NCBI GenBank assembly: GCA_963821935.1
Contig: CAWGFM010000004.1
Coordinates: 434,001-498,000 of the forward strand
Length of the DNA stretch: 64,000 bases
Direction: 5' to 3'
From: JAOUEA01 sp963821935
Lineage (GTDB): Bacteria; Actinomycetota; UBA4738; HRBIN12
Shown here piece by piece: positions 42,664 through 50,568 of this stretch. The first letter of the stretch is position 1. Each line of letters starts with the position of its first letter. A program made the translations under genes and the position numbers. A model generated the notes under the pieces. The model saw nothing but the letters and a program-made list of their open reading frames with translations. It had not been told where the DNA came from and made no database searches.

Positions 42664-44177
42664 GTCGCGAGCACCTGTGGCCGCAGCTCGGCGTCGATGG
42701 CGCTCCCGAGCTCGCTCGCCACCGCCAGCACGAGATCCATGTCTTCGGCCTCGGTCCGGAAGTTGACGATGCACGTCCGCAGGGTGAAGCGCCCGTCCAG
42801 GATGGCGTTGGAACAGAACACGCGCCCGTCCAGCTGGATCTCGGTCATGAGCCGCTGGTTCAGCGTTGACAGATAGGACTCACGCGCGTGCTCGTCGGGT
42901 AGCGCCGTCGCCAGATCGGCCGGCACGTAGCGGAAGCATGTGATCGAAAGCCCCACCGGTGTGCTCAGCTCGAAGTCGTCGCGTTCGGTGACCAGTGCTC
43001 CGAGGTATCGAGCCAAGGCGGCGTCGTGGGATATGCGCCGCGCGTACGCTTCGCGTCCGTGCGCGAGCAGCGAGGCCCAGACACGCAACGACCAGAACCC
43101 GCGGCTGAAGTTGGGTCCGTACTTGCCGAAGTCGATGCCGTGGCCGGTGGCCTCCTTGTCCTGGACCGTGTAGGCCGCGTACGCGTCGTAGCTCTGGGAG
43201 AGCACGTCCATGTCACGAACCAGCACGCACCCGCCCGACAGGGGCGTGTACAGCCACTTGTGGGGGTCGAACGCCACGGAGTCGGCTCGTTCGATGCCGT
43301 CCATGAGGGGACGGAGGTCGTCGGCGAGGACCGCCGGACCGCCGTAGGCGGCGTCCACGTGCAGCCACATGCCCTCGTCCCGGCACACGTCGGCGATCTC
43401 GGGCAGGGGGTCGATCGCCCCGGTCGAGACCGTGCCGGCGGTGGCAACCACCACCAGCGGATGCATGCCCGCCGCTCGGTCCGCCGCGATCTGTGTCCGC
43501 AACGCTTCCACTCGCATGCGACGCAGCTCGTCGACCTCGATATGGCGAACGTTGGCGGCCCCGATCCCGAGGGTGTCGGCGGCGCGGTCGCTCACCACAT
43601 GGGTCTCGGTCGACAGGTAGACGCCCAGCGGCGGCCCCGCCGCCACGCCTTCACGGCGGACGTCCCAGCCTGCCCGCTGGTCGCGGGCGAGCTTCAGCCC
43701 GATCAGGTTGGCGACGGCTCCGCCGGTGCAGAGCTCGCCCCCTGCCGCCGCGCCCAAGCCGAACATCTCTCGCGCGAACCATCGGCACAGATGGAGCTCG
43801 ATCTCGGTGGCCGCCGGCGACAGCAACCATCCACCGGCGTTCATGTTGAGGCCGGAGGCCACCAGGTCCGCCGCCGACCCGGGCACCGTGCCCGAGCCCG
43901 ACACGTAGGCCAGGAAACCGGGGTGGCCCGGGTACATCGACCAATCCACGGCGATCTCGCGCAGGTAGGCAAGCAGAGCATCGTCGGCCATGGGAGCGTC
44001 GGGAACCGGGATCGCGACGGCCTTGCGCACCTGCTCCGCGGTGAGGCGCCGCGCCACCGGCCGCTCCCGCATGCCGGCGATCACTTCGTGCCAGATGTCG
44101 GCGGCGCCATCCACGAACCCTCGAGCCCGCTCCGCGTCCCAGTCCAGATCGCGGACCGGTTCGGGTCGATCGATCAT
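42660..44177 (-). CDS. PLP-dependent group II amino-acid decarboxylase
   Basis: 505-residue decarboxylase related to aromatic-L-amino-acid and glutamate decarboxylases. The PLP lysine is K307 in FDPHKWLYTP, the cofactor-pyridine Asp is D275 in HVDAAYGGP, and H193 (TETHVVSD) stacks on the ring. GGAGGA precedes the ATG at 44177. An aromatic substrate such as Tyr, Trp or DOPA is most likely by family, but this is not certain. It leads the four-gene cassette that continues with S51 peptidase, FMN-binding protein and nitrilase. Confidence 0.9.
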   Translation of the reverse strand: MIDRPEPVRDLDWDAERARGFVDGAADIWHEVIAGMRERPVARRLTAEQVRKAVAIPVPDAPMADDALLAYLREIAVDWSMYPGHPGFLAYVSGSGTVPGSAADLVASGLNMNAGGWLLSPAATEIELHLCRWFAREMFGLGAAAGGELCTGGAVANLIGLKLARDQRAGWDVRREGVAAGPPLGVYLSTETHVVSDRAADTLGIGAANVRHIEVDELRRMRVEALRTQIAADRAAGMHPLVVVATAGTVSTGAIDPLPEIADVCRDEGMWLHVDAAYGGPAVLADDLRPLMDGIERADSVAFDPHKWLYTPLSGGCVLVRDMDVLSQSYDAYAAYTVQDKEATGHGIDFGKYGPNFSRGFWSLRVWASLLAHGREAYARRISHDAALARYLGALVTERDDFELSTPVGLSITCFRYVPADLATALPDEHARESYLSTLNQRLMTEIQLDGRVFCSNAILDGRFTLRTCIVNFRTEAEDMDLVLAVASELGSAIDAELRPQVLAT

Positions 44178-44203
44178 CCGTCCTCCTCGGTGAGTGGGCG
44201 CTG

Positions 44204-44977
44204 TCAGCCGCGGACCTCGTCCACGCCCGCGCCCTTGATGGCGGCGAGGCGGAACCATTCGTTCGCCATCTCGCGGCGGAACACGTCGGCGCCGACGGCC
44301 GCAACGATGCCCTCGATCTGACTCTGGTGCTCGGAGATCGCGCGGAACTTGCGGTCGAGCGCGTCCTCGTCCAGCGCAAGGTCGATCGACAGATCACCCG
44401 GATCGGTGACCGGCGGGGTGCCGGGTCGGAAGATCTCGAGCGGTTCGAAGATGGGCGCGAACTCCTCGACGTAGGCCGGCGTCATGGTTGCGTAATGCAG
44501 ACGGGCACCCTGCGGCGCCACCTGGTGGAAGGCATCGGTCGCCCATCTCGACACCGAGATGTGCGCCTGGTGACCCGTCATCCCATCGGGGCCGAACGTC
44601 AGGACCGTGTCAGGCCGCACGTCGGCCATGATCGCGCGGACGGTCTCGCCACCCGTGTCGGGCAGCGGCGTGTCCATGTCGATATCCGGCAGGTCGAGCC
44701 AATGGTGCTCATCGACGCCCAGGTGACGGAAGCTGCGGGCCAGCTCGTGCTCGCGAACCGTCGCCAGCGTATCGGTGGGCCAACGATCCTCGTCCATGGA
44801 GCCGCCCTCGCCGCGGGTGGCGGTGATGCAGACCACGCGCGAACCTTGATCGACGGCGGCCGCCATCAATCCCGCCGACAGGTAGGTCTCGTCATCGGGG
44901 TGGGCCCAGATCCCCAGGATGGTGCCGAGCTGCAAGCGTGCCTTCCCGTCGATATCGGAGGGGGACGGTGCCCTCAC
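44204..44977 (-). CDS. PIG-L/LmbE-type deacetylase (possible MshB/Mca-like)
   Basis: 257-residue zinc hydrolase. The metal motif GIWAHPDDETY lies near residue 22, and TFGPDGMTGHQAHISVSRW carries the third ligand. Members deacetylate GlcNAc-linked compounds, and mycothiol enzymes MshB and Mca belong here. The GTG at 44977 overlaps the stop of the rsrA-type anti-sigma gene, putting this enzyme inside a SigR operon. In streptomycetes SigR controls mycothiol enzymes, so a role in low-molecular-weight thiol metabolism is a reasonable inference. No direct proof of substrate is available. Confidence 0.88.
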   Translation of the reverse strand: MRAPSPSDIDGKARLQLGTILGIWAHPDDETYLSAGLMAAAVDQGSRVVCITATRGEGGSMDEDRWPTDTLATVREHELARSFRHLGVDEHHWLDLPDIDMDTPLPDTGGETVRAIMADVRPDTVLTFGPDGMTGHQAHISVSRWATDAFHQVAPQGARLHYATMTPAYVEEFAPIFEPLEIFRPGTPPVTDPGDLSIDLALDEDALDRKFRAISEHQSQIEGIVAAVGADVFRREMANEWFRLAAIKGAGVDEVRG

Positions 44978-45231
44978 GCGCCGGGTGCCTCGCCGGTCAG
45001 CAGGGAATGGAGCTTGGCCATCAGCTCGGGGGGGACCTGCTCGCCCGAGCACTTGGTGGACACCATCACCTTGAGGCTGCGCCGGAACTCCGCTCGGTCC
45101 ATGCACGGCGGGCAATCGATGAGGTGCTCCTGGATCGTGACGTGGACGGCGGAGTCGAGCTCGCCGTCGAGGTAGGCCTCGATCTCACGAAGCGTCTCGA
45201 CGCACTTGGGCTTGGTGGGCATGTCAGTCAT
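44974..45231 (-). CDS. rsrA: Zinc anti-sigma factor, RsrA-like
   Basis: 85-residue redox-sensing anti-sigma factor. Zinc/redox ligands C10, H36, C40 and C43 form the HxxxCxxC pattern, and C61 is also present; these positions match RsrA of Streptomyces coelicolor, where oxidation releases SigR. The ATG at 45231 overlaps the sigma-factor stop by 8 bases (an ATG three codons later is possible). The operon is sigR-rsrA-deacetylase. Confidence 0.9.
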   Translation of the reverse strand: MTDMPTKPKCVETLREIEAYLDGELDSAVHVTIQEHLIDCPPCMDRAEFRRSLKVMVSTKCSGEQVPPELMAKLHSLLTGEAPGA

Positions 45232-45808
45232 CGACCAGTCCTCGATCTCGCGCTGTGTCCCACAACGCCTTCTCCAGCGCTTTCCTTCCCCGGTGCAGGC
45301 GGGACATGACGGTGCCGATCGGTGTTTCCATGATCTCCGCGATCTCCTTGTAGCTGAACCCCTCGACATCGGCCAGGAGGACCGGGATGCGGAAGTTCTC
45401 GGGAAGGGACTCCAGCGCTCGCTTGACGTCCTCGTCGGGCATCTGGTCCAGGACCTCGTTCTCGGCCGAGGTCTCGACGCTGCGCCCTCCCAGCTTGTCG
45501 TAGAGGTACCACTCGTCGATGTCATCGGGACCGTCGACGGTTTGTGGCTCGCGCTGCTTCTTGCGGTACGTGTTGATGAAGCTGTTGGTGAGGATCCGAT
45601 AGAGCCACGCCTTCAGGTTGGTGCCCTCCTTGAAACCGGCGAATCCCCGGTAAGCGCGCAGGTAGGTCTCCTGCACCAGATCCTCGGCGTCGCTGGGATT
45701 GCGCGTCATGCGCAGGGCCGCGCCGTACAGGCTGGACAGCAACGGCACCACGTCGCGCTCGAAGCGCTCGCGCAGCGCGGGGTCGTCGGTGGCAGCCGTC
45801 TGGGACAT
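45224..45808 (-). CDS. sigR: ECF sigma factor, SigR/SigH type
   Basis: 194-residue group IV sigma factor. Region 2 (DAEDLVQETYLRAYRGFAGF and WLYRILTNSFINTYRKKQREP) and region 4 (LLADVEGFSYKEIAEIMETPIGTVMSRLHRGRKALEKAL) are typical of the oxidative-stress SigR/SigH group. The linker EWYLYDKLGG is characteristic too. An ATG 7 codons upstream is an alternative start. It is divergent from ftsH with about 130 bases between them, where its own promoter should lie. Confidence 0.93.
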   Translation of the reverse strand: MSQTAATDDPALRERFERDVVPLLSSLYGAALRMTRNPSDAEDLVQETYLRAYRGFAGFKEGTNLKAWLYRILTNSFINTYRKKQREPQTVDGPDDIDEWYLYDKLGGRSVETSAENEVLDQMPDEDVKRALESLPENFRIPVLLADVEGFSYKEIAEIMETPIGTVMSRLHRGRKALEKALWDTARDRGLVDD

Positions 45809-45900
45809 GGGGCGGTCAGTATCGCGCATCCAGACAAGCGCCGACCCTGCCGATGATGTGTGACAGATCCGTTGCGACTGAGCGCCGGATCAGGAGACCT

Positions 45901-45920
45901 GCCTGCCAAATGCGGCAGGC
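45901..45920. repeat. Inverted repeat upstream of ftsH
   Basis: gcctgcc and ggcaggc (7-bp perfect arms) flank aaatgc, 20 bases before the ftsH ATG in the sigR/ftsH divergent region. It could be an operator or a 5'-UTR hairpin of ftsH. Its function is unknown. Confidence 0.5.
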
Positions 45921-45939
45921 GTGGGAAGATTGGTGCACG

Positions 45940-47994
45940 ATGCCCGACAACAACTCGAACGATCGCAACCCATTCAGCCGCAAGTCCAGCTCGGACGGAG
46001 GGGGCGGCTCCGGCACGCCCAAGCCCCGATTCGCCCCCTGGCTGATCGTGCCGATCCTGCTGGTGGCGCTCCTGCTGTTCAACTCCGTGCTCTCACGAAC
46101 CAACACGACCCGGATCCCGTTCAGCCAGTTCACCCAGGCGGTCGCCGACGGGACCATCGTGTCGGATGCGGAGAACCCCGTGAAGATCTCCGATTCGCAG
46201 ATCAGCGGCAGGATCGAGATCGACGGCCAGGAGAAGGACTTCACCACGCCGCTGTCCACGAACTTCACAGTGACGCCGGAGTTCACGACGACGCTCGACG
46301 AAGCGGAGATCGCCTACGCGTTCGAGCAGCCCAGCGTGTTCCTGTCGCTGTTGCTCAACCTGCTTCCCTTCGTGCTCATCATGCTGCTCGTGTACTGGTT
46401 CGTGTTCCGGCGGATGGGCTCGGGCGCGACCGGCGCACTCAACATGGGCAAGAACAAGGTCAAGATCTACGACCGCAAGGAGCTGAAGACCACCTTCGCC
46501 GACGTCGCGGGCGTGGATGAGGCCAAGGAAGAGCTCCGTGAGATCGTCGAGTTCCTGTCCAACCCCAAGAAGTATCAGCGGCTGGGCGGACGCATCCCCA
46601 AGGGTGTGCTGCTGCTCGGGCCTCCCGGCTGCGGCAAGACGCTGCTCGCACGCGCCGTCGCGGGTGAAGCCAACGTGCCGTTCTTCTTCATGAGCGGGTC
46701 GGAGTTCGTGGAGATGTTCGTGGGACTGGGGGCGGCGCGCGTTCGCGAGCTGTTCCAGCAGGCCAAGGAGAAGGCTCCGGCGCTGGTGTTCCTGGACGAG
46801 ATCGACACGATCGGCAAGGGCCGGGCGGGCATGAGTGGCGCAGGTCTTGGCGCACACGACGAGCGCGAGCAGACGCTGAACCAGCTGCTGGTCGAGATGG
46901 ACGGCTTCGACGCCTCCAAGGGCGTCATCATCATGGCCGCCACCAACCGGCCGGACGTGCTGGACCCCGCCCTGGTGCGTCCCGGCCGATTCGACCGTCA
47001 GGTCGTGGTGGACCGGCCAGACCTGAAGGGACGCGAAGAGATCCTGCGCGTGCACGCACGCGGCGTGGCGCTCTCGCCCAACGTGGAGCTGCGAACGATC
47101 GCTGCACGCACCCCCGGCTTCACGGGCGCGGACCTGGAGAACGTGGTCAACGAGGCAGCGTTGCTCGCCGCGCGCCGTGAGAAGAACTCCGTCACCATGG
47201 ATGAGCTGGAAGAGGCGATCGACCGCTCATCCATGGGCCTGGAACGCCGTTCGCGCGTCATGAGCCCCAAGGAGCGGGTGCGGGTCGCGTCCCACGAGAT
47301 GGGTCACGCGCTGGTGGCGCACTACTCCGAGAACCTCGACCCCGTGCACCGCATCACGATCATCCCGCGCGGCACCGCCGCGCTGGGCCTCACCATGACG
47401 CGTCCACTCGAGGACCGTTTCATGGCCACCGAGCCCGAGCTCAAAGACACGTTGGCCTACGCCATGGGCGGCCGGGTCGCCGAGGAGCTCGTGTACGGCG
47501 AGATCTCCACCGGGGCCCAGAACGACCTCGAGAAAGCGACACAGATCGCTCGCGCCATGGTCACCGAGTACGGCATGAGCGAGAAGGTCGGCCCGCTCTC
47601 GCTCGGGCACGAGGACCCCAACGCGATCTTCGCCAGCGGTCCGCGCATCTCGAGCGGCACCGCCGAGAAGATCGATGACGAGGTCAACCGGCTGCTCGCG
47701 GAGGCGCACGACCAGGCCGAGCGCCTCCTCGTCGAGCACCGTGACGAGCTCGACCAGCTCGGCGCGCTCCTCCTCGTGGTCGAGACGATCGACGGGGACG
47801 ACCTGGAGGCATACACCGCGGGTACCAAGGCGATCCCCGACCCCGAGGTCCTTCGGCGCGAGGGAGAGCAGCGGGAGGCGGACGACGCCGCGGCAGCAGC
47901 GGTCGCCGATAAGGAGAAGGCCCGCGATCGTGGTCTGCTGGGTGGTCGCAAGGTGGAGCTTCCCCCGGCCCCGCCGATGCCCACGGTCGACTAG
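45940..47994 (+). CDS. ftsH: ATP-dependent zinc metalloprotease FtsH
   Basis: 684-residue membrane AAA+ protease. Two membrane spans (about 33-50 and 133-157) bracket a periplasmic domain. The AAA domain has Walker A GPPGCGKT (227-234), with Cys where Thr is usual, Walker B VFLDEIDTIG and the second-region-of-homology arginines. The zinc site is HEMGH (452-456). The C-terminal 60 residues are acidic and end with a Pro-rich tail. The ATG at 45940 gives the normal short cytoplasmic N-terminus. It converges on a glycosyltransferase gene with overlapping stop codons in one CTAG. Confidence 0.97.
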   Translation: MPDNNSNDRNPFSRKSSSDGGGGSGTPKPRFAPWLIVPILLVALLLFNSVLSRTNTTRIPFSQFTQAVADGTIVSDAENPVKISDSQISGRIEIDGQEKDFTTPLSTNFTVTPEFTTTLDEAEIAYAFEQPSVFLSLLLNLLPFVLIMLLVYWFVFRRMGSGATGALNMGKNKVKIYDRKELKTTFADVAGVDEAKEELREIVEFLSNPKKYQRLGGRIPKGVLLLGPPGCGKTLLARAVAGEANVPFFFMSGSEFVEMFVGLGAARVRELFQQAKEKAPALVFLDEIDTIGKGRAGMSGAGLGAHDEREQTLNQLLVEMDGFDASKGVIIMAATNRPDVLDPALVRPGRFDRQVVVDRPDLKGREEILRVHARGVALSPNVELRTIAARTPGFTGADLENVVNEAALLAARREKNSVTMDELEEAIDRSSMGLERRSRVMSPKERVRVASHEMGHALVAHYSENLDPVHRITIIPRGTAALGLTMTRPLEDRFMATEPELKDTLAYAMGGRVAEELVYGEISTGAQNDLEKATQIARAMVTEYGMSEKVGPLSLGHEDPNAIFASGPRISSGTAEKIDDEVNRLLAEAHDQAERLLVEHRDELDQLGALLLVVETIDGDDLEAYTAGTKAIPDPEVLRREGEQREADDAAAAAVADKEKARDRGLLGGRKVELPPAPPMPTVD

Positions 47995-48719
47995 CCAGGG
48001 CTCCCCTGTCGCCTCGGCGGCCTGGGCTCCAGCACCAGGTCCCACCGATCGCGGAAGCGTTCGAGGAACCGGGAGTAGTTGCGTCTCGAGAGCCTGGCTC
48101 GCTCGTCGAGATCGGTCTCGAACCACATGCGATGGTCGTGCTTGGCGACCGGCGTCTCCACCACCACCGTGCGAAGTCCCGAGTCCTTCACGCGGAACGA
48201 GTACTCGATGTCGGCGGTCCGGTACCAGCGGAACGTCTCGTCGAACAGCCCCACGCCGGTGAGCACCTCGCGCCGCATCGCCATGCAGTAGCCCTCGACG
48301 GCATCACAGTCGCCCGGACCGGGAGCGTCCTCGAACTCCTGCAGGTCGTGGGTCACGATGCCGAACGGCCCGGCGATCCCCACGCCGGGGTCGGCGAGCG
48401 CAGCCGCCAACGGTGTGAGGGCATCCCCGGTTGCCTCGATCGAACCGTCCATGACCAGCACGAGCGCACCGGTCGAGCGACGCAGGCCGGCATTGCACGC
48501 ACGCGCCCAGCCCGTGTCCGACTCGAGCCCGACGACCTCGACGTCATCACCGAACGTTCCAGGGTGGGACGCGGTCAGATCGGCGACCACGTAGCGCACA
48601 TCGTGATCGCCCTGGTGTGCACGGAACGAGGTCACGGCTCGGGCGATGTCGTCGGGCCATCCCTCGCAGACCCAATGGATGGACGCGTCGGACGTGGGTG
48701 CGTCGTCCAGCCTCGACAC
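47991..48719 (-). CDS. Family-2-like glycosyltransferase (intact module of a frame-split gene)
   Basis: About 242 residues readable in one frame. The nucleotide-sugar region has VLVMDGSIEATGDALTPL, and the acceptor region GLFDETFRWYRTADIEYSFRVKDSG is typical of GT2 enzymes, with YNRF-type helices at the end. The shown start (GTG 48719) is only the first plausible codon. Upstream, a different frame encodes a piece that fits the family's N-terminal domain (see 48740-48905), so a frameshift probably separates start and body. No sugar or acceptor can be assigned. Confidence 0.72.
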   Translation of the reverse strand: MSRLDDAPTSDASIHWVCEGWPDDIARAVTSFRAHQGDHDVRYVVADLTASHPGTFGDDVEVVGLESDTGWARACNAGLRRSTGALVLVMDGSIEATGDALTPLAAALADPGVGIAGPFGIVTHDLQEFEDAPGPGDCDAVEGYCMAMRREVLTGVGLFDETFRWYRTADIEYSFRVKDSGLRTVVVETPVAKHDHRMWFETDLDERARLSRRNYSRFLERFRDRWDLVLEPRPPRRQGSPG

Positions 48720-48739
48720 GACGTCGCGAGCCCGGCAGG

Positions 48740-48905
48740 GTCGAGGCGGCGGGGGCCGGGGCCGGTTCCACACGCCACCCGGTGGGCTCGTCCACCACGG
48801 TCCACCCGGCCTCGCCGATCCGCGCTCGGATCGCATCGGCTGCAGCGAAATCCTTCGCCTGCCGCGCCTGCGCACGCTGCTCCGCGAGCGCTCGGATCTC
48901 GGGAG
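48740..48905 (-). other. Out-of-frame CysS C-terminal-like segment upstream of the glycosyltransferase
   Basis: In a second minus-strand frame the DNA encodes EIRALAEQRAQARQAKDF, then AADAIRARIGEAGWTVVDEP and a Pro/Ala-rich linker. This is the short helical module that ends cysteinyl-tRNA synthetases and also begins an actinobacterial glycosyltransferase family. The frame has no ATG, GTG or TTG before it, and it leaves the glycosyltransferase frame at the run ggcgggggccggggcc. A missing or extra base there would join the two parts. Confidence 0.6.
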
Positions 48906-48943
48906 GAACCGGGATCTCGATCGCGGCGCCTTCGTCCCCGCGC

Positions 48944-49366
48944 TTACCCGCTGGCGGCGTTGGTGGCCGTCCGCAGCCGGCCCGCCATCTGCTGCAGGGT
49001 CTTCACCGCGATCGAGGAGTGTTCCTGCATCAATCCCCGGAACACCCACTCGGTGAGCCCCAGGAGCTTCACGTCGGTGGCGGCGGTCACGGTGGCGGTG
49101 CGGGGGCCCCCGTCGAGCAATGCGATCTCACCGAAGAAGTCGCCGGGAGTCAGCGTGGTCTTCTCCTTGCCTCCGATGGTGACGCCTGCCTCGCCTTCGA
49201 CGATGACGAACAGCCCGACCCCCGGCTCGCCCTCCCGCGCGATCACGGTGCCCGCCGGGTGGTCGATGTCCTTCACGACCCGGGCGATCGTCTGCAGATC
49301 CTTCTTCGAGCACTCGGAGAACAGCGGCACCTTGGCCAACTGACCGACGATGTCCCTGGCCACCAC
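48944..49366 (-). CDS. Cyclic-nucleotide-binding domain protein
   Basis: 140-residue protein made of one Crp-like cNMP-binding beta-roll with no DNA-binding domain. The phosphate-binding cassette reads GDFFGEIALLDGGPRTATVTA (about 78-97), close to the consensus for cAMP binding. GTG start with a purine-rich GAAGGGGG upstream. Such proteins often act as regulatory subunits or membrane-recruited sensors. No partner is obvious here. Confidence 0.88.
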   Translation of the reverse strand: MVARDIVGQLAKVPLFSECSKKDLQTIARVVKDIDHPAGTVIAREGEPGVGLFVIVEGEAGVTIGGKEKTTLTPGDFFGEIALLDGGPRTATVTAATDVKLLGLTEWVFRGLMQEHSSIAVKTLQQMAGRLRTATNAASG

Positions 49367-49394
49367 GTCCCCCTTCGATCGATGCTGCGGAAGG

Positions 49395-49817
49395 TCATCC
49401 TAAGGGGTATTCGTCCGCGAAGTCCCAGACACGCAGGACCCCGGGGGCGAGGTGGATCGCGGCATGGCCGGACGGTGCACCGACGTAGTCGGCACCTCGT
49501 TCGCCGATGTACCGGCTCGCGATCCGGACCGCGGTCTCGTGGACGTCTTCGTCGGCGAAGACAGCCTTGCCCCGCACCTCGACCGCTCGCAGCGGCGGTA
49601 CCGATTCCGCAACGACGATGCTCGCTCGTGGGTCGCGGCGCAGGTTGCGGGCCTTCACGTCATCGTCCGCGATCCAGACGTTGAATCCGCCGTCCCGCCA
49701 CTCATGCCACACGGGAGCGAGCAGCACCGAACCGTCACTCCGAAGCGTCGCCAACACGGCCACGAGGGGTTCTTCGAGGAAGCCGTCGAGATCCTCGACA
49801 TCGAGGTCGGTTCGCAT
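49395..49817 (-). CDS. PPOX-class (F420-linked) flavin/deazaflavin reductase family protein
   Basis: 140-residue split-barrel protein. The N-terminal LEEPLVAVLATLRSDGSVLLAPVWHEW and RRDPRASIVV blocks match the PPOX class that uses coenzyme F420 in actinobacteria. Activity and substrate are unknown. TACCCT lies 6 bases before the ATG, another leaderless-type start. Confidence 0.85.
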   Translation of the reverse strand: MRTDLDVEDLDGFLEEPLVAVLATLRSDGSVLLAPVWHEWRDGGFNVWIADDDVKARNLRRDPRASIVVAESVPPLRAVEVRGKAVFADEDVHETAVRIASRYIGERGADYVGAPSGHAAIHLAPGVLRVWDFADEYPLG

Positions 49818-49823
49818 GTGTTC

Positions 49824-49829
49824 AGGGTA
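49824..49829 (-). promoter_or_regulatory. -10 box of leaderless PPOX gene
   Basis: TACCCT on the minus strand, 6 bases before the ATG at 49817, with no Shine-Dalgarno. Confidence 0.5.
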
Positions 49830-49847
49830 GCGGGACCTGAACGGACC

Positions 49848-50348
49848 CTATCCCTCGGTGGCTGCGCCCTTCGCTCGGTCGACGCTCTCAGCATCGACTT
49901 CCTCATCGTCGACGTTGGCGGCATCGGACAGCGCCTCGTCGACCTTCGGCTTCCAGGTCACGTCGAAGACGGTGACGATCCCCGACGAACCGGCGGGCAG
50001 GACCTGCTCGACATCCTTCTTGATCTCGTGCTCGCGATGGTGGGAGAGCAGGCCGCCGAGGCCGGCCCCAGCCGCGCCGCCGACGACGGTGGCCGCGATC
50101 AGCCCGGGTGGGAAGATCAGGCCAACCACGAAGCCCGTCGCCGCCCCCACGATGGAGCCGCCCGCCACCTCGTGGGCGTTCTCGTCGACCTTGATCTTGC
50201 CGTCTTCGTCGCGGCTGACCAGCACAGCCTCATCAACGAAGATCGCGCCAGCATGCACGAGCTCCTTCAGGGCATCGAAATCGCTCCGCGCACTGTCGGG
50301 ATCGTTGTACGCAGCGATGTAGAGCACCTTGGGGTCGTCCTTCGCCAT
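49848..50348 (-). CDS. DUF1269-type glycine-zipper membrane protein
   Basis: 166-residue protein with a ferredoxin-like N-terminal part (KVLYIAAYNDPDSARSDFDALKEL), a glycine-rich hydrophobic hairpin (GGSIVGAATGFVVGLIFPPG and VVGGAAGAGLGGLL, about 64-100) and an acidic tail. It fits the DUF1269 family, whose members are often stress-induced. GGGGAGGGGAGG precedes the ATG. The function is unknown. Confidence 0.8.
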   Translation of the reverse strand: MAKDDPKVLYIAAYNDPDSARSDFDALKELVHAGAIFVDEAVLVSRDEDGKIKVDENAHEVAGGSIVGAATGFVVGLIFPPGLIAATVVGGAAGAGLGGLLSHHREHEIKKDVEQVLPAGSSGIVTVFDVTWKPKVDEALSDAANVDDEEVDAESVDRAKGAATEG

Positions 50349-50397
50349 CGGTTCCTCCCCTCCCCGGGCCGGTAGTCATCGATGGTTCCATCGAGCT

Positions 50398-50460
50398 CCG
50401 GCAGGCCGTCGAGCCTACACCCACGTGCGGGATCGTGCTTCCGAGCCGGCGGCCTGCCGG
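50398..50460. repeat. 10-bp inverted repeat pair in the 220-base gap
   Basis: ccggcaggcc (50398-50407) and ggcctgccgg (50451-50460) are exact reverse complements 43 bases apart, between the lactonase-like lipoprotein stop and the DUF1269 gene start. The long loop makes it a weak terminator; it may be a binding site or chance in GC-rich DNA. No gene is visible in 50349-50568. Confidence 0.5.
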
Positions 50461-50568
50461 ATAGGCGGTTGCCCCGGAGGAGACAGGTGAGGCCGGCGGA
50501 AGATCGCCGCCACACACCGGCCCTGACCTGAAGACGAGGAGCGGCAGCATGCCTGAACGGAACTCGGT

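Noticed and set aside
46621..46640. Cys in the FtsH Walker A loop as an inactivating change
   Set aside because: The essential Gly-Lys-Thr of the loop is intact; the Cys replaces a variable position and activity is likely kept.
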